Under the pieces are notes generated by a model. The model was not told the DNA's origin. It ran no database searches and was given only the letters and a program-made list of their open reading frames with translations. Of a stretch of DNA of 64,000 bases, positions 10,045-19,315 are shown in pieces. The stretch comes from Marinifilum sp. N1E240 (GTDB taxonomy: Bacteria; Bacteroidota; Bacteroidia; Bacteroidales; Marinifilaceae). The stretch is taken from contig NZ_WHKF01000002.1 in the NCBI RefSeq assembly GCF_009295825.1, positions 949,130 through 1,013,129 on the forward strand. Reading direction: 5' to 3'. A program made the position numbers and the translations under genes. How positions within the stretch are numbered: position 1 is the stretch's first letter; each line of letters starts with the position of its first letter.

Positions 10045-11808
10045 TTACTCGAAATCGAGTGAAAGTTTTTGCTTTAGTACACCTAAAACCGGATTTTTCT
10101 TACACAAATAGTTGAATCTATCTGTGTCTGTAAATACCCTTTTTGTAGTTTTAGTTTGTGACATTTTTGTTTCCAATTCTATCTCCTTATTACTGAAAAC
10201 ACGTCTTAAATGATTTTGTAATTCTACCCTTACTCCATTAATATCATCGCCCTGTAATGGATTGCTAACTTTTAAAATCACCTTATTATCTATTACTTCA
10301 GGTTGATTCACCGTAAGAGCCAAACGAATTCTGTCGCTCTTTCCTTTTATCTGTACAAACTCTTTAAGTTGTTTAAAGGCTTGTGCCTGATTCAAAGGAA
10401 TATTCTCTGATACGGCTACAAGATCAACTTTCTCCTTTTCCTGATAGTTTGGCTTAGATATAGTCTTGGGTCTTTGTATCCCCGTTTTTAAAGCTTGTTT
10501 AATAGATACTGTTGGTGTGTATGCATTTCTTGAAACACCTGTTTGTATTTTAGGCTCTGTAGGTTCAACTTTTACCTGTCCATTCCCATTAGAAGGTGCT
10601 TGCTGACTTACAGGATTACTTGCTTTAGTTTGAGCAGGCAAATCTTCACGTCCCTCAACAATAATCTTTAAAAGTTTCTTGGTGTTCTTTTTTAAACTAG
10701 TTCCTTTTTTTTTTGATTCAATTATCTGGGACAATTGAATTAAACTTAGCTCTATTAATAAACGTGGATTTTGACTGGATTTGTAACCAATATCACATTG
10801 GTTTAATATTTTGAGTGATTCATACAAAAAGTCGACTGGACACTTTTTTGCCTGCTCTATGTATTTTTGTTTTACACTATCGCTTACTTCCATCAGTTGA
10901 ATGGTCGCAGGATCTTTTCCTACCAATACATCCCTGATATGTCCACTTAAGCCACCTACAAAATGATGACCATCGAAACCTTTCTCAAAAATCTCGTTCA
11001 ACATTACTAAAACGTCAGTGACTTTTCCCTCCAGAGATGCATCAACAATTTTAAAGTAATAATCGTAATCCAAAACATTCAAATTCTGAATTACATTTTC
11101 GAAAGTAATTTCTTTACCCGAGAAACTAACAATCTGATCGAAGATAGACAAAGCATCTCTCATGGCTCCATCAGCCTTTTGAGCGATTACATTTAATGCT
11201 TCTTCATCGATATTTACAGATTCTTTTTGTGCAATGTTCTGCAAATGCTTTACTGCATCATCTACTTTTATCCTGTTAAAGTCGAAAATTTGACAACGTG
11301 ATAAGATGGTAGGAAGAATTTTATGTTTTTCGGTAGTAGCTAATACAAATATAGCATGCGCTGGTGGTTCCTCAAGTGTTTTCAGAAATGCATTAAATGC
11401 AGATGCCGATAACATGTGAACCTCGTCTATTATATATATACTATAGGAACCTATTTGAGGTGGTATTCTCACCTGATCAATTAAGGTACGAATATCGTCA
11501 ACCGAATTGTTCGATGCTGCATCCAACTCGTGAATGTTATAAGAACGATTTTCATTAAAAGCCTTACACGACTCACACTCGTTGCACGCTTCAAAATCGG
11601 AAGAGATATTTGAGCAATTTATTGTTTTTGCAAAGATTCGTGCACAAGAAGTTTTACCTACTCCTCGCGGACCACAAAACAAATAGGCATGAGCCAAATG
11701 ATTGTTTTTGATCGCATTCTTAAGGGTTACGGTAATAGAATCCTGCCCTACTACTGTTGAAAAAGCAGAAGGACGATATTTACGTGCTGAAACAATAAAA
11801 TTCTCCAT
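10045..11808 (-). CDS. dnaX: DNA polymerase III subunits gamma/tau
   Basis: A 587-residue clamp-loader ATPase. The AAA+ core is complete: Walker A CGPRGVGKTS (45-54), zinc cysteines C65, C75, C78 and C81, Walker B IIDEVH (126-131) and the SRC arginine-finger motif (170-172). Domain III ends near residue 365. A lysine-rich linker and a variable region (proline/glutamine/asparagine-rich, about 390-440) lead to a C-terminal tau-like domain. At codons 365-368 the message has ten A's in a row, and a -1 shift there meets TAG after two codons (reported separately), so a gamma form of about 370 residues may be made. A promoter-like box lies upstream at 11855-11862. Confidence 0.95.
   Translation of the reverse strand: MENFIVSARKYRPSAFSTVVGQDSITVTLKNAIKNNHLAHAYLFCGPRGVGKTSCARIFAKTINCSNISSDFEACNECESCKAFNENRSYNIHELDAASNNSVDDIRTLIDQVRIPPQIGSYSIYIIDEVHMLSASAFNAFLKTLEEPPAHAIFVLATTEKHKILPTILSRCQIFDFNRIKVDDAVKHLQNIAQKESVNIDEEALNVIAQKADGAMRDALSIFDQIVSFSGKEITFENVIQNLNVLDYDYYFKIVDASLEGKVTDVLVMLNEIFEKGFDGHHFVGGLSGHIRDVLVGKDPATIQLMEVSDSVKQKYIEQAKKCPVDFLYESLKILNQCDIGYKSSQNPRLLIELSLIQLSQIIESKKKGTSLKKNTKKLLKIIVEGREDLPAQTKASNPVSQQAPSNGNGQVKVEPTEPKIQTGVSRNAYTPTVSIKQALKTGIQRPKTISKPNYQEKEKVDLVAVSENIPLNQAQAFKQLKEFVQIKGKSDRIRLALTVNQPEVIDNKVILKVSNPLQGDDINGVRVELQNHLRRVFSNKEIELETKMSQTKTTKRVFTDTDRFNYLCKKNPVLGVLKQKLSLDFE
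10705..10714 (-). other. A10 slippery run in dnaX (possible gamma/tau switch)
   Basis: The coding strand reads TC-A10-GG at codons 365-368 (Ser-Lys-Lys-Lys-Gly). A -1 ribosomal shift, or RNA-polymerase slippage adding one A, gives ...AAA AGG AAC TAG, ending the protein at about 370 residues, just after clamp-loader domain III. Nine bases further on the same message has A AAA AAG in the reading phase used by the E. coli dnaX frameshift site, also followed by an early -1 stop. Confidence 0.5.
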
Positions 11809-11854
11809 ATAATATTATAAATCGACTAGCGATTGATTGTCTTTTTTCGAAGTT

Positions 11855-11862
11855 CAAATATA
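11855..11862 (-). promoter_or_regulatory. Putative dnaX promoter -7 box
   Basis: On the minus strand this reads TATATTTG, a match to TAnnTTTG, 47 bases before the dnaX start. No clear -33 element at the standard distance. Confidence 0.4.
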
Positions 11863-11971
11863 CAGAATCAATCCAAATAAATCACCAAAGAATTGAGAAG
11901 AATTTTCAATAAAATCTTAATGAATTCATGACAAATTGGTTATAAAATAATCAGGATATCTGTATTAAGAA

Positions 11972-12004
11972 AAAGAGACTTCCTTAAAGTAAGAAAGTCT
12001 CTTT
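11972..12004 (-). terminator. Terminator of relA
   Basis: AAAGAGACTT (11972-11981) pairs with AAGTCTCTTT (11995-12004), with an extra inner CTT/AAG. It follows the relA stop codon on the minus strand by about 78 bases and has A/T tracts on both sides. Confidence 0.75.
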
Positions 12005-12081
12005 AATATCTCTTGATTTGGGAGTCGGAATTACATTCGGAGTCTCAAACTAATAACTGTTTACTGATGATTATTCATTGT

Positions 12082-14307
12082 TTAAGCCACCGTATCGTAA
12101 CGAGAAACACGATGAACTCCTTTCAACCTTTTCAATTTCACAATCAAAGTATTCAAATGATCCGTATTAGAAACTACAACCGTTAAATGCCCTTCGAAAG
12201 TTCCTGCATTTGATTCTACCGAGATAGATCTCATTTGCACGCGTAAATCTTTGGTGATTACTTCTGAAATATTGGTAATCATTCCCAATTCATCGTCGCC
12301 TGTAATATGAAGAATTGCTTGGTAAGATGCAGCACCTTTTTCTGTCCAATTGGCTTTCACAACCCGGTAAGGATATCTGCTCTGCATTTCCTTGGCATTT
12401 GAACATCCCAAACGGTGAATTCGTATGCCTTTACCTATGGTCACAAAACCAAAAATATCATCACCAAAAATTGGATTGCAACATTTTGCAAGAGTATAAT
12501 CTACATTGGCAATGGTTTGATCTACAATTAAGACATCTTCGCCCTCACCTTCCACTTTTCTCTTGCTATAATCCGGCATTTCTTCCGGAGCAAGTACTTC
12601 TTCTTCCTTTTCTTCTCGAGTTAAAACCTCCTTAATTTCAGATAAATCATGAATTTCAGTGGCAATACCATAATACAAATCTACAGCCAATTTGTACTTG
12701 TACTCTGCCATTAACTTTCGCGTATTTTCATCGCAAAACTCAATCTTCCAATTCTTCATCCTTCGCTTAAGTGTCTCTTTTCCGAGATCAGCTTCCTTAA
12801 GCATTTCTTCTTTCATCGACTGGCGAATCTTGTTCTTCGCTTTGTTAGAAATTACAAAGTTCAACCAATCTGGTTTTGGCTTTTGAGAGTTGGAAGTGGT
12901 AATAGCAACCTGATCCCCATTTTTTAACACCTGACGAATGGAAACATTTTTTTGATTTACCGTTCCTCCAATACATTTCCCCCCTAAATCGGAGTGAATT
13001 GAATAGGCAAAATCGAGTAAGGTTGCACCGGAAGGCAGTTGTTTTAAATCACCTTTTGGTGTAAAAACATATATCTCTTTATTATATAGATCAGCTTTAA
13101 ACTTATCAATCAAATCAATTGAATTGCTTTCCTGACTTTCCAATACCTCACGAATATCCTGCAACCAATTGTCAAGTCCACCCTCTCCTTTACCACCTTT
13201 GTATTTCCAGTGCGCCGCGAATCCTTGCTCTGCAATCTTATTCATTCGCTTCGAACGAATCTGTACTTCTACCCAACGATTTTGAGGACCCAATACCGTT
13301 GTATGTAATGATTCATATCCATTTGATTTTGGTATTGTAATCCAATCTCTCAAGCGTTCTGGATTTGGGCGATACAAATCGCTTACTGCAGAGTAGACTT
13401 TCCAGCACTCCGATTTCTCTTTCTTTGCTGAAGCTTTTAAAATAATACGAATCGCGAAAATATCATAAACTTCCTCAAACTCCACCTGCTTTTTCTTCAT
13501 TTTATGAAGAATAGAAGCTATGGTTTTAGTTCGAGCCTTAATCTTATATTTTATTCCTTGCGAATCAAGTTCGTTTTTGATAGGATCAACAAAATCATGA
13601 ATGAACTGAGCACGCTGTTCTTCCGTATCCTTAAGTTTTTGAACAATCTCGAAATAAATCTCTGGTTTCAAATAACGCAAAGCCAAATCTTCCATATCAG
13701 ACTTCACATTATACATGCCCAAGCGGTGAGCCAAAGGAATGTAAAGAAATTCAATTTCTTTAGCCAAATCAATTTGTTCTTGCTTAGGCTTGTGCTCCAT
13801 ATTACGCAAATGGAATAAACGATCAGCTAAAATGATTAAAACCACTCGCACATCGTCTGCAAAGCTCAATAATAACTTTCTAAAATTTTCGGAATGCTGA
13901 GTTAATCCCTGATTGTAAATATCAGTTACCTTAACAAGACCAGTAATAATTTGTGCCACTTTAGAACCAAATAATTCGGTAACTTCATCAATATTGACAT
14001 GTTCTTTCTGAACGATATCATATAAAAGAGCACAAATAACTGATGTTCTCCCTAATCCTAATTCTTCAACAACTATTTGAGCTACAGAAAGTGAGCGGTA
14101 GATAGCAGGATCACCATTACTTCTTCTTTCCCCCTCATGATCTTGTAAGCTTAAATCAAAAGCTTTTCTTACCAATTTGATATCTGCTCTGGAAACAATG
14201 TTCCTACAGGTCTTAAGTAAGTGTTTATACCTATATAATATTTGCCTTCTTTCTTCTTCTCTATTGAATTCTGTCATAATTTTCTCACTTAAACAAGAAA
14301 TATTCAC
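12082..14307 (-). CDS. relA: RelA/SpoT-family (p)ppGpp synthetase, hydrolase site degenerate
   Basis: A 741-residue long RSH protein. Order: pseudo-HD domain (about 40-195), synthetase domain with VYDIFAIRII, RLRDWITIPKSNGYESLHTT and the catalytic EVQIRS, TGS domain (YVFTPKGDLKQLPSGATLLD), a cysteine/zinc region (LAKCCNPIFGDD) and a C-terminal ACT domain. In the HD domain the catalytic His-Asp pair is Tyr96-Asp97, the Glu-Asp pair is Gln100-Lys101, and the earlier THPVA histidine is replaced (YRSLSVA), so ppGpp hydrolysis is very unlikely. This is the E. coli RelA situation: a dedicated ribosome-linked synthetase, implying a separate SpoT/Rel hydrolase elsewhere. The ATG at 14277 (residue 11) is an equally good start. 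The gene is monocistronic. Confidence 0.93.
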   Translation of the reverse strand: MNISCLSEKIMTEFNREEERRQILYRYKHLLKTCRNIVSRADIKLVRKAFDLSLQDHEGERRSNGDPAIYRSLSVAQIVVEELGLGRTSVICALLYDIVQKEHVNIDEVTELFGSKVAQIITGLVKVTDIYNQGLTQHSENFRKLLLSFADDVRVVLIILADRLFHLRNMEHKPKQEQIDLAKEIEFLYIPLAHRLGMYNVKSDMEDLALRYLKPEIYFEIVQKLKDTEEQRAQFIHDFVDPIKNELDSQGIKYKIKARTKTIASILHKMKKKQVEFEEVYDIFAIRIILKASAKKEKSECWKVYSAVSDLYRPNPERLRDWITIPKSNGYESLHTTVLGPQNRWVEVQIRSKRMNKIAEQGFAAHWKYKGGKGEGGLDNWLQDIREVLESQESNSIDLIDKFKADLYNKEIYVFTPKGDLKQLPSGATLLDFAYSIHSDLGGKCIGGTVNQKNVSIRQVLKNGDQVAITTSNSQKPKPDWLNFVISNKAKNKIRQSMKEEMLKEADLGKETLKRRMKNWKIEFCDENTRKLMAEYKYKLAVDLYYGIATEIHDLSEIKEVLTREEKEEEVLAPEEMPDYSKRKVEGEGEDVLIVDQTIANVDYTLAKCCNPIFGDDIFGFVTIGKGIRIHRLGCSNAKEMQSRYPYRVVKANWTEKGAASYQAILHITGDDELGMITNISEVITKDLRVQMRSISVESNAGTFEGHLTVVVSNTDHLNTLIVKLKRLKGVHRVSRYDTVA

Positions 14308-14552
14308 ACATCGGCATTTTTACGAAAAATGTTATAAGCCCTGTCTTAAAATTAATCGACATAAAGCATGTCGTTTTTTTAGCTCACTAAAAGTATAAAA
14401 GCTATTAAATAATGACAAGTGGATTAATACTTTTTAACGTATTTAAAACATTATAGAATTTACAAAAAAAATAGCAGACATTCTAGTTTATCTCATTATC
14501 AATTCATTGCCATTTTATTCTGATAGGTATGCAAAAAACTGCACGGATTTGC

Positions 14553-14560
14553 TAAATTTG
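14553..14560 (+). promoter_or_regulatory. Putative promoter -7 box of hemD-hemL
   Basis: TAAATTTG fits TAnnTTTG and lies 27 bases before the hemD start. The rest of the 14308-14586 divergent gap is AT-rich and shows nothing else. Confidence 0.45.
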
Positions 14561-14586
14561 TTAGCTCAGGAAGCAAAAAATAGCGA

Positions 14587-15291
14587 ATGTACTCAACTGA
14601 TTCAAATCGTATACTTTTTACAAGAAACTTATCGGATGGTCATTATGATTTCGGTAATAAAATTGGACTTCAATTAAGCGATCATGCCTTTATTGATATA
14701 AAAATTAACACTCTCGGGCAAAGAGAAATTGAATTACTTGAATCAGAATCGAAAGCCGAATGGATATTTACAAGTCGGAATGCAGTAAAGAGTCTTGCAC
14801 CGATTCTATCTAAATTAGTTCTTGATGAGAACCACAAGGTTTATGCAGTTGGAAAAAAAACAGCAGAAGAACTATCCAAAATTGGTTTGCAAGCCATAGT
14901 TCCATCAACTCATAATGCAAGGGCTTTGGTTGAATTGTTAGAGAAAAACAAAGCGGAAAGCTACATTTATTTCTCAGGTAATATTCGGAAAAATACGATC
15001 GTTAATTTCTTTACAGAAAATGATTTAACCTATGAAGAAATTGAGTGCTACAAAACTAGCTTAATTCAACCTGAAATTGATGTTGATAATTTTGATGCCA
15101 TTTGCTTTTGCAGTCCAAGTGCAATTGTTAGTTTTTTTAAAAAATACAAGCTTAAAAGTCCTGTTCCATGCATTGCCATTGGCAATTCATCCGCAGTTAA
15201 GCTATTAGATTATACCGAGCATGTCGTAATGTCTGAAAAGGCTAACATCTACTCCATGCTTGAAATTTGTAATGAATATTTAAACTCATAA
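14587..15291 (+). CDS. hemD: Uroporphyrinogen-III synthase
   Basis: A 234-residue cytosolic enzyme that closes and inverts ring D of hydroxymethylbilane. The family is weakly conserved, but the landmarks are present: a starting strand RILFTRNL, the AEWIFTSRNAVKSLAP segment, KVYAVGKKTAEELSKIGL, the second-domain start YIYFSGNIRKNTIVNF, FDAICFCSPSAIVSFFKKY and CIAIGNSSAVKL. It sits 11 bases upstream of hemL, so the two are probably co-transcribed, while the other hem genes form a separate minus-strand block at 21431-25894. This split of the pathway supports the assignment. Confidence 0.88.
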   Translation: MYSTDSNRILFTRNLSDGHYDFGNKIGLQLSDHAFIDIKINTLGQREIELLESESKAEWIFTSRNAVKSLAPILSKLVLDENHKVYAVGKKTAEELSKIGLQAIVPSTHNARALVELLEKNKAESYIYFSGNIRKNTIVNFFTENDLTYEEIECYKTSLIQPEIDVDNFDAICFCSPSAIVSFFKKYKLKSPVPCIAIGNSSAVKLLDYTEHVVMSEKANIYSMLEICNEYLNS

Positions 15292-15302
15292 AATAACACA
15301 CT

Positions 15303-16595
15303 ATGTACCAGTACAAAAGAAGTTCTGAACTTTTCGATGAAGCAAACAAATACATTCCAGGAGGAGTAAATTCGCCTGTTAGAGCTTTTAATTCGGTAGG
15401 TGGGACTCCTGTTTTTATCGAAAAAGCAAAAGGAAGTATTCTTACTGATGCTGATGGAAACGAATATATCGACTACATTTCGTCATGGGGGCCAATGATC
15501 TTAGGACATGCATACCCTAAAGTTATTGATGCAATTAAGGCTAAGGTTGAAGATTCAACCTCATTTGGCGCACCTACAGCCTTAGAAATTGATATTGCCA
15601 AGTTAATTGTTGATATGGTTCCAAATATCGATAAAGTAAGAATGGTAAACTCGGGAACGGAAGCATGTATGAGTGCAATTCGTGTTGCCAGAGGATATAC
15701 CGGACGAAATAAATTTATCAAATTCGAAGGTTGTTATCACGGACATGCTGATTCATTTTTGATTAAGGCAGGTAGTGGAGCCAGTACCTTTGGTGTACCA
15801 AATTCCCCCGGCGTTACTCCTGGAACTGCTAATGACACTTTAACGGCAAAGTACAATGATATAGAAGCGGTAAAACAATTAGTAGAAGAAAATAAAAGTG
15901 AAGTTGCCGCTATTATAATTGAAGCCATTGCTGGTAACATGGGATGTGTACTTCCTAAGAAAGGATTTTTGGAAGATCTACGTGAACTTTGCGATAAAGA
16001 AGGCATTCTATTGATATTTGATGAAGTAATGTCGGGCTTCCGCTTAGGAAAAGGTGGTGCTCAGGAATATTTTGGTGTGAAAGCCGATTTGGTCACCTTT
16101 GGTAAAGTAATTGGAGGTGGAATGCCGGTAGGTGCTTATGCTGGTCCTGATGAAATTATGAAAGTAGTTTCTCCTGTGGGTCCAGTTTATCAAGCTGGAA
16201 CTTTATCTGGAAATCCAATTGCTATGATAGCAGGATATACTCTATTAAAAGAGTTGAATGAGAATCCTCAATATTTTACTGAACTTGCTGATAAAACCGA
16301 ATATCTTCACAAAGGATTGGATAAAGTATTGACTGAATCTGGATTCGATTATAAAATCAATCGATGCGGCTCTATGATCAGCGTATTCTTTACAGATACT
16401 GAAGTTGTAGATTTTGATACAGCAGCAACAGCCAATAATGAAAAGTTTCCTAAATTTTTCCATGAAATGTTGAAAAGAGGTATTTACCTTCCACCTTCAT
16501 CTTTCGAAAGTTATTTCTTATCTAATTCATTAACTTACGAAATGTTGGATAAAACCATTCAGGCAGCTAAAGAATCTTTAGAAGCAATGAAATAA
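15303..16595 (+). CDS. hemL: Glutamate-1-semialdehyde 2,1-aminomutase
   Basis: A 430-residue PLP enzyme making 5-aminolevulinate from glutamate-1-semialdehyde, second step of the C5 pathway. Clear motifs: [20 protein letters not shown] at the N terminus, [49 protein letters not shown] and the PLP lysine in [16 protein letters not shown]. Length and ends are standard. It forms a two-gene unit with hemD, and together with hemA (24641-25894) shows that this organism makes heme precursors from glutamyl-tRNA. An imperfect terminator hairpin follows. Confidence 0.97.
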   Translation: MYQYKRSSELFDEANKYIPGGVNSPVRAFNSVGGTPVFIEKAKGSILTDADGNEYIDYISSWGPMILGHAYPKVIDAIKAKVEDSTSFGAPTALEIDIAKLIVDMVPNIDKVRMVNSGTEACMSAIRVARGYTGRNKFIKFEGCYHGHADSFLIKAGSGASTFGVPNSPGVTPGTANDTLTAKYNDIEAVKQLVEENKSEVAAIIIEAIAGNMGCVLPKKGFLEDLRELCDKEGILLIFDEVMSGFRLGKGGAQEYFGVKADLVTFGKVIGGGMPVGAYAGPDEIMKVVSPVGPVYQAGTLSGNPIAMIAGYTLLKELNENPQYFTELADKTEYLHKGLDKVLTESGFDYKINRCGSMISVFFTDTEVVDFDTAATANNEKFPKFFHEMLKRGIYLPPSSFESYFLSNSLTYEMLDKTIQAAKESLEAMK

Positions 16596-16611
16596 AAACT
16601 CTTGAGGGTCT

Positions 16612-16632
16612 CGCTCTAAGTGAGACTCTCAA
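16612..16632 (+). terminator. Hairpin after hemL
   Basis: TTGAG-GTCTC-CT pairs with AG-GAGAC-CTCAA with two single mismatches around a CTA loop, starting about 17 bases after the hemL stop. There is no strong T tract. Confidence 0.55.
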
Positions 16633-16724
16633 TAATACTCTATACTAAGACTCCTTTAGAAATTAGTATTTCTGCCATAATTTGAGAAACATTTGGCATA
16701 CAAACCTAACCAAACCCCAGCGAA

Positions 16725-17666
16725 ATGATTATAACGAAAGAACACTTACTAGAAACCCACAAAAGAATAAAGCCATTTATTCACAGAACTCCTGTTATGA
16801 GTTCTCAGCTAATCAACGAAATTGTCGGAGCTGAAATCTATTTTAAGTGTGAGAATTTTCAGAAAATGGGTGCTTTTAAAATGCGTGGCGCAACCAATGC
16901 CATTCTTCAATTGACAAAAACAGAGAGAGAATTTGGCGTTGCGACTCATTCATCGGGTAATTTCGCTCAAGCATTGGCTTTAGCTGCAAAATTGCAAGGC
17001 ATAAAGGCATATGTGGTAATGCCATCGAACGCTCCAGAAATTAAGAAAACTGCGGTAAAAGGCTACGGTGGTGAAGTAATTGAATGTATACCAACTTTAG
17101 AAGCCCGAGAAACAACCTTAAATGAGGTAGTGAATAAAACTGGTGCTATTTTTCTTCATCCTTATAATGATTATCAGGTAATACAAGGGCAAGGAACGGC
17201 TGCAATGGAATTATTTGAAGAACATGACGATTTAGATACTCTTTTTGCACCAGTTGGTGGTGGTGGATTACTTGCAGGAACCGCTTTGGCAGCACATCAT
17301 TTTTCATCACAAACACAAGTAATCGCTGGTGAACCAATGGGTGCTGATGATGCATGGCAATCGCTTCAGAAAGGTGAAATTGTTCCTCAAACCAATCCTA
17401 AAACCATAGCTGATGGATTGCTAACATCCTTAGGAGATAAAACTTTCCCAATAATTAAGGAGCATGTAAAAGAGATTGTTCGTGTTGAAGAAAACGAAAT
17501 AATTGAAGCTATGCGATTAATTTGGGAGCGAATGAAACTTATTGTTGAACCATCGAGTGCCGTCGCGCTTGCTGCATTAGTAAAGCACAAAGAAAAATAT
17601 CAGGGAAAGAAAATTGGAGTCATCCTTTCTGGTGGTAATGTACAGCTAAGCAAATTGCCATTTTAA
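16725..17666 (+). CDS. PLP-dependent threonine/serine dehydratase (serine racemase-like)
   Basis: A 313-residue fold-type II PLP enzyme. The PLP lysine lies in KMGAFKMRGATNAI; the substrate loop is HSSGNFAQALALAAKL and the phosphate-binding glycine loop is PVGGGGLLAGTALA. The protein lacks the C-terminal ACT regulatory domains of biosynthetic IlvA, so it is either a catabolic threonine/serine ammonia-lyase or a serine racemase; sequence alone does not separate these. The SSGN loop is shared by both. It is followed 15 bases later by a small HEAT-like gene on the same strand, so the two are probably co-transcribed. Confidence 0.85.
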   Translation: MIITKEHLLETHKRIKPFIHRTPVMSSQLINEIVGAEIYFKCENFQKMGAFKMRGATNAILQLTKTEREFGVATHSSGNFAQALALAAKLQGIKAYVVMPSNAPEIKKTAVKGYGGEVIECIPTLEARETTLNEVVNKTGAIFLHPYNDYQVIQGQGTAAMELFEEHDDLDTLFAPVGGGGLLAGTALAAHHFSSQTQVIAGEPMGADDAWQSLQKGEIVPQTNPKTIADGLLTSLGDKTFPIIKEHVKEIVRVEENEIIEAMRLIWERMKLIVEPSSAVALAALVKHKEKYQGKKIGVILSGGNVQLSKLPF

Positions 17667-17680
17667 ATTATTAATGATTC

Positions 17681-18193
17681 ATGGATTTAGGAAAATTACT
17701 TGATCCCTTTCCCATTAAGAAAGAAGCTGAATTAGTTGCCCAAAGCATTGCCGAAGATCCTAAACACATTCAAGCTTTATGGGAAATTTGTATTAGTGAT
17801 CAAAAACACTCCTGGCGTTCCACTTGGTTAATGGATAAAGTTTATGATATTGCGCCAGAATTGGTTCGTCCTTATATTCCCAAAATGATAAAACTGATTC
17901 CTACACTCGAAAACGAAAGCAAACAAAGGCAATACTTAAAATTAATCAGTTCAGAACCTCTCCCTAGGAACATCTCGGGGGATTTTATCAATCGCTGTTT
18001 CGACTTATTAATTTCATCGACAACTGCTATTGCTGTAAAAGTTCATGCCATGCAAATCCTCTACAATTTCTCACAAAAAGAACCAGACATTAAAAATGAA
18101 CTGGCTCTTATTATTGAAGAACAAATGGAAAATGGCACCGCTGGCTTTTGCTCAAGAGGAAGGAAAATTTTAAAGAAAATAAATACCTCCTAA
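17681..18193 (+). CDS. Hypothetical helical-repeat (HEAT-like) protein
   Basis: A 170-residue soluble protein of unknown function, apparently all-helical. Segments such as HSWRSTWLMDKVYDIAPELV, RPYIPKMIKLIPTLENESKQ and AVKVHAMQILYNFSQKEP look like successive HEAT/ARM-type helix pairs, as in adenylosuccinate-lyase-like or DNA-alkylation-repair-like scaffolds common in Bacteroidota. No catalytic motif is visible. It begins 15 bases after the PLP lyase and ends four bases before the convergent tail-tube gene. Confidence 0.55.
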   Translation: MDLGKLLDPFPIKKEAELVAQSIAEDPKHIQALWEICISDQKHSWRSTWLMDKVYDIAPELVRPYIPKMIKLIPTLENESKQRQYLKLISSEPLPRNISGDFINRCFDLLISSTTAIAVKVHAMQILYNFSQKEPDIKNELALIIEEQMENGTAGFCSRGRKILKKINTS

Positions 18194-18196
18194 GTT

Positions 18197-18655
18197 CTAT
18201 CCATTCGAAATTGTTATTCCTTCGTATGCTATTTCAATCGTTTCTATAGCAACTTCATTACCATCCGATTTTAAATCGGTACCAGTTATTTTTGTTGGCC
18301 AGGCATTTTCCAATACCCAGACCATTGTAGGATCACCACCTTCATCTAATAAACTGATCGTTACAGACACGCGCTTTATCGTATTCATTTTAATTTGAGA
18401 ATACCAATCCCAAAATTTATTGTCAGATTTAAAGATCCCCTTTTTCATTGTCACATTACCAGTTTTTTTAATACACGGTATTTTAATCGTTGAAAATTCT
18501 GGGCTATCACCATGTCTGTATTCTATTGGTTGTGCTTCTGTATCGAGTCCGGAAACTTCTTGAAAGGACATTACCTCGCAATCCCATTTAACTTCAAAAT
18601 GAAATTTTGGCATTGGCCATACATTTGTTGATTGAGCTGATCCATCATCTGCCAT
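18197..18655 (-). CDS. Contractile-tail tube protein (T4 gp19 / Afp1-like)
   Basis: A 152-residue protein matching the phage-tail tube family (gp19-like) used by extracellular contractile injection systems: an early WPMPKFHFEVKWDCEVMSFQ, the family marker EVSGLDTEAQPIEYRHGDSP, IKKTGNVTMKKGIFKSD, FWDWYSQIKMNTIKR and a C-terminal WVLENAWPTKITGTDLKSDG. In eCIS loci such subunits stack into the inner tube. Here it stands nearly alone: only a broken sheath gene remains upstream (18691-18964) and no spike, baseplate, AAA ATPase or cap gene is in the window. It may be a relic, or may serve a machine encoded elsewhere. The frame is intact with normal codon use. Confidence 0.88.
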   Translation of the reverse strand: MADDGSAQSTNVWPMPKFHFEVKWDCEVMSFQEVSGLDTEAQPIEYRHGDSPEFSTIKIPCIKKTGNVTMKKGIFKSDNKFWDWYSQIKMNTIKRVSVTISLLDEGGDPTMVWVLENAWPTKITGTDLKSDGNEVAIETIEIAYEGITISNG

Positions 18656-18690
18656 AACTATTTTATTTAAAATTTATAATTCCTTTTGTC

Positions 18691-18964
18691 TTATGATTTC
18701 TGCATCTGTTGCTGAAAAGTAATCTCAATAAATTTAGCTGGTCTTGTGATAGCAACCAATATTATAATTCTCAGATATCATTGTTTCATTTAAACCAACA
18801 TAAACACTAAATGCATCATCAGAAACTGCTCCTGTCACCCAGCCCTTGCTCCCATTTTCAGATTTTTCTGTATAACTCACGATTGCGGTCACTGATATAC
18901 CTGCATACACTTAAGAATTAGAAAAAGGATTTTTTTCTTCAATATAAGACTCAGATATTTTCAA
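18691..18964 (-). pseudogene. Broken, internally deleted contractile-tail sheath gene
   Basis: On the minus strand, from TTG at 18964, the sequence reads like a sheath N terminus (SESYIEEKNPFSNS, compare 'PGVYIEEKN.FPNS'), then TAA (18911-18913). In the same frame it continues VYAGISVTAIVSYTEKSENG, and then jumps straight to a sheath C-terminal segment, DDAFSVYVGLNETMISENYN. After a one-base frame change it ends VAITRPAKFIEITFQQQMQ plus KS and a stop at 18691. The several hundred residues between the N- and C-terminal parts are missing. This is the relic of the sheath partner of the adjacent tube gene. The rest of the gap to 19315 is very AT-rich with no gene seen. Confidence 0.75.
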
Positions 18965-19315
18965 TGTTCCTATAATTAAGAATTACACGTTTTAAATATA
19001 GTCAATTACATCAATTTAAGCATATCTTTTAATAACATATTAATTAAATCACATTACAAGAAAATTCAATTTTAAAATTAACATTAATTTATTAACTTTT
19101 CATTTAAGTCGTCACTTAACTACATTTCACATCACATAAGGATCTTACATATTGATATTTACAGCACCACAAACACAATACTCTTAGTTTTATCCAATCA
19201 AAAAACCATAATTACATTAACACTAACAAACAAAATTCCTAATAATTTTTTATTTATCAGTAAAATATCACTAATTTGCATATTGTACAATTAAGAAATT
19301 TCAGAATAGATATTA

